DNA of 64,000 bases from assembly GCF_016801865.2 (NCBI RefSeq), contig NC_068937.1:128378117-128442116 (forward strand), written 5' to 3'. Positions 12,501 through 22,380 of the stretch are shown one piece after another. A model generated the notes under the pieces. That model was not told the origin of the DNA and did no database searches. It saw only the letters and a list, made by a program, of their open reading frames with translations. Within the stretch, counting starts at the first letter, position 1; each line of letters starts with the position of its first letter. This DNA is from Culex pipiens pallens (taxonomy: Eukaryota; Arthropoda; Insecta; Diptera; Culicidae). The position numbers and the translations under genes are program-made.

Positions 12501-14422
12501 AATTTAAGAATTTAAGAATTTAAGAATTTAAGAATTTAAGAATTTAAGAATTTAAGAATTTAAGAATTTAAGAATTTAAGAATTTAAGAATTTAAGAATT
12601 TAAGAATTTAAGAATTTAAGAATTTAAGAATTTAAGAATTTAAGAATTTAAGAATTTAAGAATTTAAGAATTTAAGAATTTAAGAATTTAAGAATTTAAG
12701 AATTTAAGAATTTAAGAATTTAAGAATTTAAGAATTTAAGAATTTAAGAATTTAAGAATTTAAGAATTTAAGAATTTAAGAATTTAAGAATTTAAGAATT
12801 TAAGAATTTAAGAATTTAAGAATTTAAGAATTTAAGAATTTAAGAATTTAAGAATTTAAGAATTTAAGAATTTAAGAATTTAAGAATTTAAGAATTTAAG
12901 AATTTAAGAATTTAAGAATTTAAGAATTTAAGAATTTAAGAATTTAAGAATTTAAGAATTTAAGAATTTAAGAATTTAAGAATTTAAGAATTTAAGAATT
13001 TAAGAATTTAAGAATTTAAGAATTTAAGAATTTAAGAATTTAAGAATTTAAGAATTTAAGAATTTAAGAATTTAAGAATTTAAGAATTTAAGAATTTAAG
13101 AATTTAAGAATTTAAGAATTTAAGAATTTAAGAATTTAAGAATTTCAGAATTTCAGAATTTCAGAATTTCAGAATTTCAGAATTTTAGAATTTCAGAATT
13201 TCAGAATTTTAGAATTTTAGAATTTTAGAATTTTAGAATTTTAGAATTTTAGAATTTTAGAATTTTAGAATTTTAGAATTTTAGAATTTTAGAATTTTAG
13301 AATTTTAGAATTTTAGAATTTTAGAATTTTAGAATTTTAGAATTTTAGAATTTTAGAATTATAGAATTTTAGAATTTTAGAATTTTAGAATCTTAGAATT
13401 TTAGAATTTTAGAATTTTAGAATTTTTCGAATTTCAGAATTTCAGAATTTTAGATTTTCAGAATTTCAGAATTTCAGAATTTCAGAATTTCAGAATTTTG
13501 GAATTTTGGAATTTTGGAATTTTGGAATTTTGGAATTTTGGAATTTTGGAATTTTGGAATTTTGGAATTTTAGATTTTCAGAATTTCAGAATTTTAGAAT
13601 TTCAGAATTTCAGAATTTTAGATTTTCAGAATTTCAGAATTTTAGATTTTCAGAATTTCAGAATTTTAGAATTTTAGAATTTTAGAATTTTAGAATTTCA
13701 GAATTTTAGAATTTCAAAATTTTGGAATTTTAGAAATTCAGAATTTCAGAATTTCAGAATTTTCGAATTTCAGAATTTTCGAATTTTAGAATGTTAATTT
13801 CGGAATTTTAGAATTCCTTTCGATCTCCGTACTTAGCCAAATAAAAAAATAAATAAAAAAAATATAGTGGGAAAACTATGAAATGCAGTTGATTTCTTTG
13901 ATTTCTGTCTGGCACGTGTTGTTTCAAAAAATCTTTAATTTTTTCCCAGGGATGGTTTTCCTGGATACCGTTACACAAAAAACTAATTAAAAGTAACATA
14001 TCTGATTTGCACGATATTTGCTTGTCGAGTAAAAGTTAAATGTTTCCAAAGAATATTTTGCAAACAAAGTTTCTCATAATGAAATACCGCCAAAAAGAGT
14101 GAAAACAGATGTAAAATTTCCATGTCACTGAAAATATGTCCGATTTGTACTTTGACCTACAAGTATTTGGCTTGTTTTACGACTGTTTTTGTTCGCTATA
14201 TCTCGACCGATTATGACTGATTAGTAATGTTGGTTCTTTTTTGTTTCTCTCTCCTCCCTATCCGAAACAAAAGGCTTCGAGTGCCGATGTGGAGGTCTGT
14301 TCTGCGCGATACATCGATACAGTGATAAGCACGAGTGCTCGTTCGACTATCGGCAGCTCGGCGCGGCGGAAATCAGACGTAATAATCCGGTCGTGGTTGG
14401 AGAAAAAATTCAAAAAATTTGA
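6497..14422 (+). CDS. ZFAND5/6: A20/AN1-type zinc-finger protein (ZFAND5/6 family), five coding exons
   Basis: Coding exons are 6497-6595, 10551-10862, 10923-11111, 11236-11383 and 14274-14422, joining in frame to 298 residues. Residues 12-31 form an A20 finger (C-X3-C-X11-C-X2-C: C12, C16, C28, C31). Residues 239-271 form an AN1 finger (C239, C242, C253, C255, C260, H263, H269, C271), ending in the family-typical tail GEKIQKI. Family members bind ubiquitin through A20 and act in proteasome delivery, stress and NF-kB-type signalling; the role here is inferred from that. The protein is longer than vertebrate ZFAND5/6 (about 210 residues) because of a Ser/Ala/Pro-rich linker (exon 2) and an acidic segment (exon 3). 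Fingers, order and C-terminus make the family call firm; which paralogue it is cannot be decided. Confidence 0.93.
7413..8610. mobile_element. Nested DNA-element remnants in intron 1
   Basis: The left arm of a palindromic element (GGTCCAATAAACCAAATTTTC...) lies at 7428-7496 and its continuation (CCTGACTCAAGGCGGTTTC) at 8567-8590. Intact relatives are at 63051-63208 and 29908-29991. Inserted between them is a second element with TTAGGGTGGT ends (about 7652-8168), then the tRNA-like SINE. AT-rich filler, no coding capacity. Confidence 0.55.
8343..8556 (-). mobile_element. tRNA-derived SINE
   Basis: On the minus strand, 8553-8481 reads as a 73-base tRNA-like head. It has a 5-6 bp acceptor pairing (GCCCG/CGGGC), a box A-like D arm, an anticodon arm TGGA/TCCA with loop CTCACAA (CAC in anticodon position), and an exact box B, GGTTCGAATCC (8501-8491). 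The T-stem is badly paired and there is a non-tRNA body of about 135 bases downstream, so a SINE is more likely than a working tRNA-Val gene. Confidence 0.6.
8723..8795. repeat. GAGCAT microsatellite after a retroelement-like tail
   Basis: About nine near-perfect copies of the hexamer GAGCAT follow the phrase GTTAGCCTGAATTGATAAATAAA. The same phrase ends another repeat at 9709-9731, so it looks like a shared 3' end of a retroelement family whose tails expand into simple repeats. Confidence 0.7.
9389..9705. repeat. 127-bp minisatellite, about 2.5 units
   Basis: The phrase ACGGCAACGAAAATCCTGCG recurs at 9389, 9516 and 9644, giving periods of 127 and 128. Units are nearly identical, so the duplication is recent. 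The block ends in the GTTAGCCTGAATTGATAAATAAA tail, which suggests it belongs to a retroelement. Confidence 0.85.
10097..10287. mobile_element. Palindromic MITE, AAGGAGGTATTA family
   Basis: Inverted ends AAGGAGGTATTA and TAATACCTCCTT enclose repeated AAACAAACAAACTCGCA motifs. Related copies lie at 27686-27775 (truncated) and 51567-51757, all with consensus end TAAAGGAGCTATTA. There is no coding capacity. Confidence 0.75.
10551..10862 (+). CDS. ZFAND5/6: A20/AN1 gene exon 2: Ser/Ala/Pro-rich linker
   Basis: 104 codons, phase 0 at both ends, between a TTGCAG acceptor and a GTGAGT donor. Encodes a low-complexity linker rich in Ser, Pro, Ala and Asn, including a run of nine Ser/Asn codons built on AGC. 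No fold is expected; it tethers the A20 finger to the AN1 part. Confidence 0.9.
10923..11111 (+). CDS. ZFAND5/6: A20/AN1 gene exon 3: acidic cassette exon
   Basis: 63 codons, phase 0 at both ends, after a minimal 60-base intron with a CCTAG acceptor and before a GTATGT donor. Encodes an acidic stretch (ESVDEESDEAIEELGCDCE) with two closely spaced cysteines. Because both ends are phase 0, it could be skipped without a frameshift. Confidence 0.8.
11236..11383 (+). CDS. ZFAND5/6: A20/AN1 gene exon 4: acidic/Lys-rich segment and first half of AN1 finger
   Basis: Begins KIDDDCGASC after a GGCATAG acceptor and ends in phase 1 before GTAAGT. Contains a Lys/Asp-rich segment and the first AN1 pair, C239 and C242, in RCVTCRKKVGLTG. 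Confidence 0.92.
11384..12470 (+). other. Intron 4, proximal part
   Basis: AT-rich intronic DNA. Short open frames at 11583-11947 overlap on both strands and look like remnants. Near 12000-12070 a fragment (CGGAAGGAACAAGTGCA) resembles the end of the element at 19110-19295. Confidence 0.6.
12471..13145. repeat. Pure 8-bp satellite (AAGAATTT)n
   Basis: About 84 perfect head-to-tail copies of AAGAATTT run without interruption from about 12475 to 13145, inside intron 4 of the A20/AN1 gene. The left flank (12405-12470) has looser copies of the same unit, showing how it grew. Confidence 0.97.
13146..13815. repeat. Diverged blocks of the 8-bp satellite
   Basis: The array continues with first-base variants in separate blocks: CAGAATTT (13143-13190), TAGAATTT (about 13190-13430), TGGAATTT (about 13497-13565), then mixtures. 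Block-wise homogeneity points to successive local amplification. Confidence 0.93.
14274..14422 (+). CDS. ZFAND5/6: A20/AN1 gene exon 5: rest of AN1 finger and stop
   Basis: Starts after AACAAAAG in the phase needed to complete Gly250 and encodes GFECRCGGLFCAIHRYSDKH with the remaining AN1 ligands. It ends VVVGEKIQKI and TGA at 14420-14422. This tail is highly typical of the family. Confidence 0.95.
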
Positions 14423-17400
14423 ACACTCGTGCCATCTAATATCTATAATATACATATATTATTCAATTTAATCTTAATGGAGTATATATAAATAATAATT
14501 TAGAAAGGCAGGATCCGCGCGGGCAGTGTGAAGTAAGCGCAGTGCAGTTGAAATAAAAAAAAACACTACTACTACTATTACTACTACTAGAGAGAAAGAG
14601 AGAGAGATACACACCGGCAAAAAGTGGAAGAATGGACGAGCAGAGAAAAGAAAAACAGAAAAGCTGAACCCTTATACATATTACTACAAGAATAAACGAT
14701 TTAAAACCAACAAGAAAGAAAAAAAACACGCTAGACTTAATGCTAGTAAGAATGTTTCGTCAAATTTAATGTATAATTGAGAATGCTTAACATGGTATGA
14801 AATTTTGAGGGAAACACGAAAAAACAGGCAAAGCACACACGATCACACACATTCACATCTCGAACAAAAAAAACCCCCCGCTGTACTACTATTGAAAAAA
14901 ATGGTAACTTTTCCTCTTTCAAAACTTCCGTGTAAAAATTTTCATTCTAAAACCAAATCTTGTCCCTCAACACTGTTTTGCACACACCTCTTTTTATAAA
15001 AAAGGCAAAAATCTGGTCACGTTGCGTGTGCGTTTCCGAGTGCGCGTGCATCCGTGCGTGATTGTGTCAAGCTTAGATAACTGTATCGGTAAAACAACAA
15101 GAGCTAGTTTCTAGGTAGAATTTTGAGTGGAAAAATGGTAAAGTTGATTTGAAAGAGAGAGAGAAAAAAAAACCAGTCATTTTGTGGAATGTGAGTGCGT
15201 GAGCAACAACACTAAGTAAGCAACTATTAGCGGAAAAAATAAAAAAGGAATGAAAGTAACGCAAAAGAAACGTAAGAAATGGATCTAGTAGACGACTCGT
15301 GCGCTAGGCAACAGTGCAGAAAAAAGTATATTTTAGTAACAAAATAATGAAAAAAAAAATCGAGAAAAAAAACTGAAAGTGAAAGCCACCCAGAAAAGAA
15401 CAAACACACGAGAGCCGTTAGTTTTTGGCGTGGAAAAGTTCACTTGTGTACAGAATTAAAAACTGTGAACTGTGGAAAGAAACAGAAATTAATAATGAGA
15501 AATGATATTTTTTTCTTTGTGTTAGTTTTATTTTTACTAAGTACTACATGGAATGGAGTTTTACAGAACTTTAAACGCAAATAAGAAGAAAAAAAAAAGT
15601 ATAAAAATATGCAATTTCTTGGTAGGACAGAGTTTGAATGGTCTGTAATGGCTGTAGAAAGACACAAACACGATACACGCTAATGTGGAAAAAAACAAAA
15701 ATGCAATCATTGCTGCGGCTCGTCTCGTGCCCTCCCACGTGTTCTGCTAGAATAGCACGAGGGACGCGAGCGAGAGTGGCTTAAGCTTGTTCGGATTAAC
15801 CTTATAAAAAAAATAAATGTATATGTTTCTCAAAACAAAACAAAAACACCACCTTTACTACTCGCTTCTAATACTAGACGACAAGAACAATCAACCCTAC
15901 GTGACGGCGGCAGCAGCAGTCAAATATTACCGATCATTTGTATATTTTTAATCTATTGTGTAAAATACACGTTTGAAGCAAATTGTTTCTAACGTGTACA
16001 CAAACACTTGTTGACAGATTTGACAGAGCGTTGACAGATTAACACTTACCTCGAACGAGTCCCGCTGCTTTCACTCTCACTAGTCACTCTCACTTTCACT
16101 TACTCACTTGCACTTCAAGCTGGAGTGCTCTCACCCGTTTTGGTACCTCGAATCGTACGTCCGTGATTGGGAAGTGCAGTAGAGCGCGCGTACGCGTGTT
16201 TCGCCCCCTTTTAAAGGAAAACAAAAATGAGATTTTAGTGCAATTATTTTAAGGGTTTCGCGTTTTTTTTTTTTTTTTGTTTTCCTTATCACACGTCCGG
16301 TTTCGAATTTCAATGCGCTGCTGTTGCCAAGCTGAAGATTTTGTTATTCCCTATTTTGGTTCGAATCAACTCCTCTTTGTTATTTTGTTATTTGTCCGGG
16401 TGAAAAGACTCTCACTGTACAGAAATACATTCGTAAATAGCACATGTATCTTTTTGCAGAGTCTGAAAATTTTAGAAAAGGGGTTGGGCAAAATTAATGT
16501 TTAACCATTCAGCGATCCAAATCAATCTGAAACGTACAGAAAACAAGGTTAATCGATGTAAGCAAAATGAGTAAAAAAATCGTGACAAAAAAAAAATCTT
16601 AGAAAGCTACGCGTGATGTTTTGTTTTTCAATATGTTTACTCTTTTCATTTTGTTCGTTCGCGTTCCTTGTTCTAGACGCCCCTTCCCCTCTCTTTTTTG
16701 TGGTAGTTGTTGGTGTCCCTTGATCCGCCCACCCTTTATACCCGCGTACCCTCTAATGGTTCTGTTTTTATTTTTGTTTGTAACTTAGTCAAGCGATGTT
16801 TGTGACACTGTTTTCAACATTTTTGTATAGTTGCAATTTGATAACTGCTTTTTAGAATGAACATAAAACACGTACACACACATATATTCACATTTTTCTT
16901 ATTGAAAAGAGCAACTCTACAAGCACGCATACTTTCACTAATGGCGTGCGCGAACGGTAGCACCTTTCCAAGTATGAATTGAGCAAGCGAGACGAGTAAA
17001 AATGTACTAAAATGAAGCAAAAAAAAATCGAACTTTTTCTCTTGTTTGAGTTTAGTTAGCTTTAAATTTTCTGGATGTGGAGTTTATTCTTATAATTGAT
17101 ATATCATCACCGAAAGGAATGACGCAGACAACCAAGCGAAATGTAATGAATTCAATTTATAATCTTATTACGAATTAACAAAAAAAAAAGTCGCAAAAGC
17201 AAAACACACATACACAACCACACAATTCTATTATGCTATATTTGCTAAACAAGACGTAAACAATTAATATGTGTATAAAAGAACAAACAAAAAGAATGAA
17301 TATCTAAACTGACAGAGGAAATAAAAATCACAAGAATACCAGGATAATGAGAATAAACAAACAAAAACCTAGAGACTTTAGTGCAGAGACAGAAAACAAC

Positions 17401-17770
17401 AGCTGACAAAAAATGTAGTAGACCTTGTCGCATTCTACGACTGTCAAACGCGTTTCGCGTGGTGTCCGCTAATATTTGGGGGACACGGGTGCGGCTCACA
17501 CGTTGTGTAACATCCATACAATCCATACGAAGCTTGAACAAAGAGCTAGCAACAGAGAAAAACTGAGCATATATGTTTAAACAAAACGAAGCAAAACACA
17601 GACATTGTACACAGACACAAACACTTACACGCAGTTGAGAAGAAAACAAGAAAATGCAAATGAAATAAGAAAAAAAGAGAAATAAATCACACAACAACTT
17701 ATAGCTATAATTTCGTTCAATTACACGATTATTGTTTTTAAATCAATTGAATTAATTCAAATAAAAAATA
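14423..17770 (+). other. Long A-rich 3' UTR/flank of the A20/AN1 gene
   Basis: About 3.3 kb of strongly A-rich plus-strand DNA without sense reading frames. AATAAA signals lie at 14691-14696, 15812-15817 and 17681-17686. The strand asymmetry (A-rich in the gene's sense) fits transcribed 3' UTR; the actual cleavage site is not determined. A structured module copy lies inside at 15965-16174. Confidence 0.5.
15965..16174 (+). repeat. Structured dispersed module, copy 5
   Basis: The stem is TACACGTT (15966-15973) with AACGTGTA (15991-15998), plus an inner GAAGC/GTTTC helix around loop AAATT. It is followed by TTGACAGATTTGACAG repeats, ACTTACC and the closing box TACGTCCGTGATTGGGAA at 16156-16173. 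Stem and loop sequences differ completely from copies 1-4, but the order is kept. Confidence 0.65.
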
Positions 17771-18162
17771 TACCCATACAATATATCGATTCTTTGAGCT
17801 GTGCCATCGCTGGAACGTATCCGAAATTGACCCTCATCTAATCTTATCTAATCTATACCCTGGACAATCTTTTATTTTTCAACCAGAGAGGGTGAAGAAA
17901 AGAAGAAAAAGCAGACCAAGAAATCACTGCCTCTCCTTTGGTCTGCTGTTCGTAAAGCTGTTTCAAGACCCCTTTCCTTTGAGCACAAACTTACACTTTT
18001 TTAAATCGGCTCAAAATTTTGGTGAAGACCGATTTTCAAAAAGCTTATCTTAAAAAAAATTACGTTTTTCATAAAACAAAACGTCAATTTTTGATTTTTG
18101 CAAAAATAAAAAGTTAAATGACAAGCTATCTGAATGAAAACAGTGTTGTAATAGTAGTTTAT

Positions 18163-18278
18163 GCAACAAGTTGCAAAAAGAAGATTTTTCAGCACGAGTC
18201 GTACATTTATACAACGAGGTTTACCGAGTTGGATAAATACGACGAGTGCTGAAAAAATCAACTTTTGCAACGAGTTGC
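18163..18278. mobile_element. Palindromic element, TTCAGCACGAGTCGT family
   Basis: GATTTTTCAGCACGAGTCGT at the left pairs with ACGACGAGTGCTGAAAAAATC at the right around a short centre. A second copy is at 40985-41100 in a mask intron, and the flanks GACAGGAAAAGTA...TTTCACGACGGAAT are shared as well (18685-18718; 41250-41283), so the real element is larger. Confidence 0.8.
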
Positions 18279-18430
18279 TTACAACATTTTTTGCTATTCC
18301 GAAAAACACCTTTTAAATGAAATTTTATTTCAAACATCCATGTGTTAAGTGAATTCACCGTTCAAAACAAAAGAATATTGAAAAATGCTAAATGTTCAAC
18401 TTTTCAGCACTTATTTCAGTATTGAAAGAT

Positions 18431-18627
18431 ATCCAGCTTTTTAAGCGAAAATGGCGTTAGAATGGTGAACGCCCGAAATGTCAAAATCACGCAGTGGTAC
18501 CAACATTACGAAAAAAGTGTGCCATGGCATGACAGCCGCATTTTTTTTCTAATGTTGGTGCTACTGCGCGATTTTGACATTTCGGACGTTCAACATTCGA
18601 ACGCCATCTTCGCTTAAAAACCTGGAT
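18431..18627. mobile_element. Long-arm hairpin MITE nested in the previous repeat
   Basis: Arms of about 80 bases are near-perfect inverted repeats: ATCCAGCTTTTTAAGCG at 18431 against CGCTTAAAAACCTGGAT ending at 18627, continuing through GAAATGTCAAAATC. The sister copy at 41 kb lacks this stretch, so it is a later insertion. Confidence 0.85.
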
Positions 18628-19336
18628 TAATTTTCCGTTTTGTTATTTTTGGTAGAGAAAAGTAGGCCGTTTCGTCGCTCGAGAATGACAGGAAAAGTAT
18701 GCAGTTTCACGACGGAATAGAGGAGAAAAGCAACTCGCGACAAAATTTTGAGGCTAGGAATTTTGACAGGTATGATTTTCATAAAGTATTCGCCTCCTTT
18801 TCTCTCCCACAGAAAAACTGGGGACAATGTAGCTGTCAATCTAGGCCAAAATGTTAAAGTCACTCACAAAATGAACTTTGAGTGATTTGAGTTCATTTCT
18901 GACGTCACGATTTTCTTCTCTATTGCAAAAAATGCATTTTACACCCGCCCAGTTGTTATGAAATCATTAGTATTCAAAATAACTTTGAAAAACATTTGCA
19001 ACACCCTAATTTGTTTTTTTTTTTCAATGTAATGAAAGACATTGTGACAATGCGTAGAAGAGCATCAGACCCAAAAAATCAAACAGGCAGAACTGAAGCG
19101 ATTATTTTGGTTAAAGCGGTATACGCACTTCGGAAGGAACCGGTCAAGAAAAAAATCAAATGGGCAGCAGTGGCAGCGCAAGCAAGTCAGAGAGGGTGAA
19201 GAAAAGCCCCAAGAAATCGCTCCCTCTCCTTTGTTCTGCTGTTCGTAAAGCTGTTTCTTGACCCCTTTCCTTCCGATCTGCATACTAGCCTTAACACTCC
19301 AGTTTCATTTCCAGTTTTTTTTTTTCGATGGTCATA

Positions 19337-19528
19337 TGGTACGTTTGAGGGCTTGTTCCGCACGAGTTTTGCCGCCATCTTGGAACTGAAACTCTAGTGC
19401 CGCTCTAGATTTTTTATCAGTTTCATGCGAGTTCCACGCAGACTGACAAATGATGTTCGATTGAGCCAAAACTGGCACCAACAAGTGCGGCATTAAGTGC
19501 CGCACTGGCTCTCCAAACGAACGTACCA
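19337..19528. mobile_element. Hairpin MITE with TGGTACGTT ends
   Basis: Left end TGGTACGTTTGAGGGC and right end CTCCAAACGAACGTACCA are inverted repeats, with inner GCACGAGTTTTGCC/GGCATTAAGTGC arms. About 192 bp, no coding potential. Confidence 0.75.
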
Positions 19529-20236
19529 ATAGGTATATTTTTTCAATCTAAACGACATTTTCATGTAGGAAATGAAATAACTTTTCCAAACAAGGTTCCA
19601 AATATGTATTAACATTGCGGACATTCTATTTCAATCAAGCCGCTCCAGCCAAAACGCGGAAAAATATTTGTTTTAATGAGTAAAAAACGAGCTACAGAGA
19701 AACCTCTTTTTATGCGGAAGCGTTACGCTTGTTATTTTTCTCTATTTCCCTTAACCCTTTTAGGCCTGATGCATTGGGACTCAAGTATGAAAATTTTCAA
19801 AACTAGCCTATAATTTTCGTTTTTTCGAATTATTTTCCCAAAAATCAAGACTGAAAGGGTTAAACGATACAATATTTTTGCATGCTTCAAATTGCGTTAT
19901 GTTGATCTGAACAAAACCTACAAATTGCCTTTAAAAGTTTGCAAAAGAAGAATGAAGAAGAAAAACGTAACGGCTCGTGAAAAATAGGATTATCTGTATT
20001 ATAGTTCTGACAGAAATCATTTCGTTCAACCCGACTTTTATCTGTTCCCTTCGCAAAACCCTCGACTGGGTATTCGAACAGTTTCGAATCGCATGCTGGC
20101 AGTAGAACAGTTCACCTGTCAAAAACTGCAATGTGAACAAAGTTCGATTGTGGTCGCGTTTGCGTGGATTTTTTTTTAATTCGGAGACATATTTTGATTT
20201 CAATCAACTTTTAAACAAGAGAAATTTGCAGCAATT
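19529..20236. other. Intergenic DNA and probable promoter side of the eIF2B alpha gene
   Basis: AT-rich DNA with no repeat recognised. The last 200 bases before the start codon must contain leader and promoter, but no TATA or initiator motif stands out. Confidence 0.5.
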
Positions 20237-20261
20237 ATGAAGCAAACAAGCGAGAAATTCG
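20237..20261 (+). CDS. EIF2B1: eIF2B alpha exon 1
   Basis: Encodes MKQTSEKF plus one base, before a GTGAGT donor. A very short first coding exon followed by a 66-base intron. The phase fits exon 2 and gives the expected total length. Confidence 0.85.
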
Positions 20262-21283
20262 GTGAGTGTAAAATATTTACAAAATAGGGGAAAGTGCACC
20301 TCAAAAGCAGCGATTCCTCTCTTTCAGACGTCGAAACGTACTTTCTGGATCTGCTGCAAAAGGATGACAGCCTATCGTCGGGAATTGCGGCCATCAAGAC
20401 GCTGCTGATGGTCCTCGAGAAGACGGAATGTAAGTGGCACAAGTAGCCACATTGATTGTGGGTGAAATTTATCCCCGTTTACCTTCCAGTCGACACCGTC
20501 CAGGAGCTGCACTCGACGATCCAGGCCGCGGTCCAGTCGATGCGAAATACGGACAAACCAATGACGTCGGTCGTGTCGGGCAGTGAGCTGTTTTCCCGCT
20601 TCATCACACTGGCCAAGTTCGACGACAAAACGATGGCCGAGGTGCGGCAGATTATGCTTTCGCGGGGCAAGATCTTCCTGGAGAAGCTGCTGGACAGCCG
20701 CAGCGTGGTGGCCCATCGTGCGACCAGCTTCATCCGGGACGGGTGTCGCATTCTGACGCACGCCCGATCGCGCACCGTGCGGGACACGTTGATCCGGGCT
20801 GCCCGCGAGGACAACCGGCGCTTTCACGTGTACGTCACGGAGAGCTTCCCAGACCGGCAGGGCGTTCAGATGCAGCGCGAGCTGCAGGCGGAGGGAATCG
20901 AGTGTACGGTGATCTTGGACGCGGCCGTCGGGTACGTGATGGAATCGGTCGATCTGGTGATGGTGGGGGCCGAGGGTGTGGTCGAAAGCGGCGGGATCAT
21001 CAACCGGGTGGGGACGTTCACGATGGCCATGTGCGCGCGGGAGATGAAGAAGCCGTTCTACGTGCTGGTCGAAAGCTTCAAGTTTGGCCGGTTGTACCCG
21101 CTGAACCAGAAGGATCTGCCGGATGATTACAAGTACCCGAAGACGCGTCTGGGCGAGGACACGAGCAAGGTGCACCCGCTGGTGGACTACACGCCACCGG
21201 TTTACATCACGCTACTTTTCACCGATCTGGGCGTGCTGACTCCGTCGGCGATCAGTGACGAACTTATCAAGCTGTATCTCTAA
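20237..21283 (+). CDS. EIF2B1: Translation initiation factor eIF2B subunit alpha, three exons
   Basis: Exons 20237-20261, 20328-20429 and 20490-21283 join to 306 residues, matching the roughly 305 of animal eIF2B alpha. The N-terminal part is helical (about residues 1-115). The C-terminal part is the Rossmann-like fold shared by eIF2B alpha/beta/delta, with YVTESFPD, LDAAVGYVME, VGAEGVVESGGIIN (about 200-215), KPFYVLVESFKF and the hallmark end LFTDLGVLTPSAISDELIKL. eIF2B is the decameric nucleotide exchange factor for eIF2; the alpha dimer completes the regulatory core that senses phosphorylated eIF2 (family knowledge). The start at 20237 is preferred over the later ATG at 20456, which lies in intron 2. 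Converges with mask downstream. Confidence 0.97.
20328..20429 (+). CDS. EIF2B1: eIF2B alpha exon 2
   Basis: Acceptor CTTTCAG, donor GTAAGT. Encodes DVETYFLDLLQKDDSLSSGI followed by AAIKTLL, the N-terminal helices of the subunit; it corresponds to the AAIRTLLE region of the animal family. Confidence 0.95.
20490..21283 (+). CDS. EIF2B1: eIF2B alpha exon 3 (main body and stop)
   Basis: Acceptor CTTCCAG in the phase that completes Phe43. Carries the rest of the helical domain and the whole Rossmann-like domain. Stop TAA at 21281-21283. GC-rich codon use contrasts sharply with the flanking AT-rich DNA. Confidence 0.97.
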
Positions 21284-22380
21284 GGTTTGGTTCGTTTTGT
21301 GGCAAAATATATGTTATTTAAATGAAAATGCATCTTTTCAAAAGTTTTTGTATAATTCTAGTTGAAAATATTACCTTCCCAAGTGAAAAGTTTGGAACTC
21401 ATTACAAATAAGTCAGTCAAATAATATTCTGTCGTTGAGAACTGAAAATTTGATATTCTTACAACCTTGGGTACGGGTCTTGGGTGCAATGGAGAAAACA
21501 CGTTTCCCAAACACGGACGAGAGATGTTAGTACCTAGGAGAGGCGACTGACGTCAAAGTGGATAAGCTGGGGTAGAAAATACTTATGCTTCCAAAACATC
21601 CTATTCCATCTATCGTTTCAAGAAGAATTCGAATGTATTTTGGGTTGAGTCTGACGGTCATCCACATACATTTCTCATCGTGGGAATCTGCCGGGGATTC
21701 CTGTGGAAATAAAATCCGTCGATGTGATGCTTCTGAATGCTTCTTTATTCAATACTCACTCCATTCTACTGACTGTCTCTCCCGCAGTTCCTCTCTACCA
21801 CAGGGTGGTTCCTGATGAGACGAGGTTTCGGGGTTGAAATTAAACTAAACTTGTTGCGTTGGCAGTCTCGACAAGAGTGAACTGTATTTCAAGAGTTTCG
21901 GTACAGGGAGCTGGAGAGCGCGAGCAGGCACTCATGACAAGCTGAGAGATATAGATCGAGAAACCACACGGGTGTAACATTAATAGTTATTCTAGTGTAA
22001 GCTTATTTCTGGTTAGTATGTTTTACTTACCCAGCATGGATTTTATTCTACCAGTCAAAGGTGGTGGTTTAGGACAGAACAGCGAATAGTTGCGAGATCG
22101 CGCTGCCTTTGGATCAATCGCGGGGGTGTTTAGTATTCTAGGTAGGTACTTGAAGTTCACGTCTGTGTTAGGGAAGCGCACTTTTTGTGGAGAAAATGCG
22201 TTGAAAATTGTTGGTGTTATTGGAAAAACGGAATCAGCCAATGACGAGTATTAAACGTACACTAAGACCTGAAAAATTTCCAGACGATTTCCAGCGGAAA
22301 CCAATCCGAAGTCAGCGATCAGTCAGTCATCATTTGGAGTAATTCAGGGTATCATTTCGGATTGAGTGAAACAACAGCTT
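21284..22380. other. eIF2B alpha 3' flank and intergenic DNA
   Basis: Contains the solitary closing box of the dispersed module in reverse (TTCCCAAACACGGACG near 21508) and a partial module at 22020-22176. No further gene seen. Confidence 0.5.
22020..22176 (+). repeat. Structured dispersed module, partial copy 6
   Basis: TTTTACTTACCC at 22020-22031 and the closing box TCACGTCTGTGTTAGGGAA at about 22157-22175 are at the usual spacing. I cannot see a convincing hairpin or TTGACAG cluster on the left, so the copy is truncated or decayed. Confidence 0.5.

Larger units (their letters stand above)
17885..19295. mobile_element. Repeat pair bracketing nested palindromic elements
   Basis: The phrase GAGAGGGTGAAGAAAAG...TTCGTAAAGCTGTTTC...GACCCCTTTCCTT occurs at about 17885-17985 and again at 19193-19275. 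The second copy has an inverted end (GCACTTCGGAAGGAACCGGTCAAG near 19126) and so looks like a whole short element. Non-coding. Confidence 0.55.

Noticed and set aside
12471..13145. CRISPR-like array
   Set aside because: The 8-bp satellite has no spacers and lies in a eukaryotic intron.
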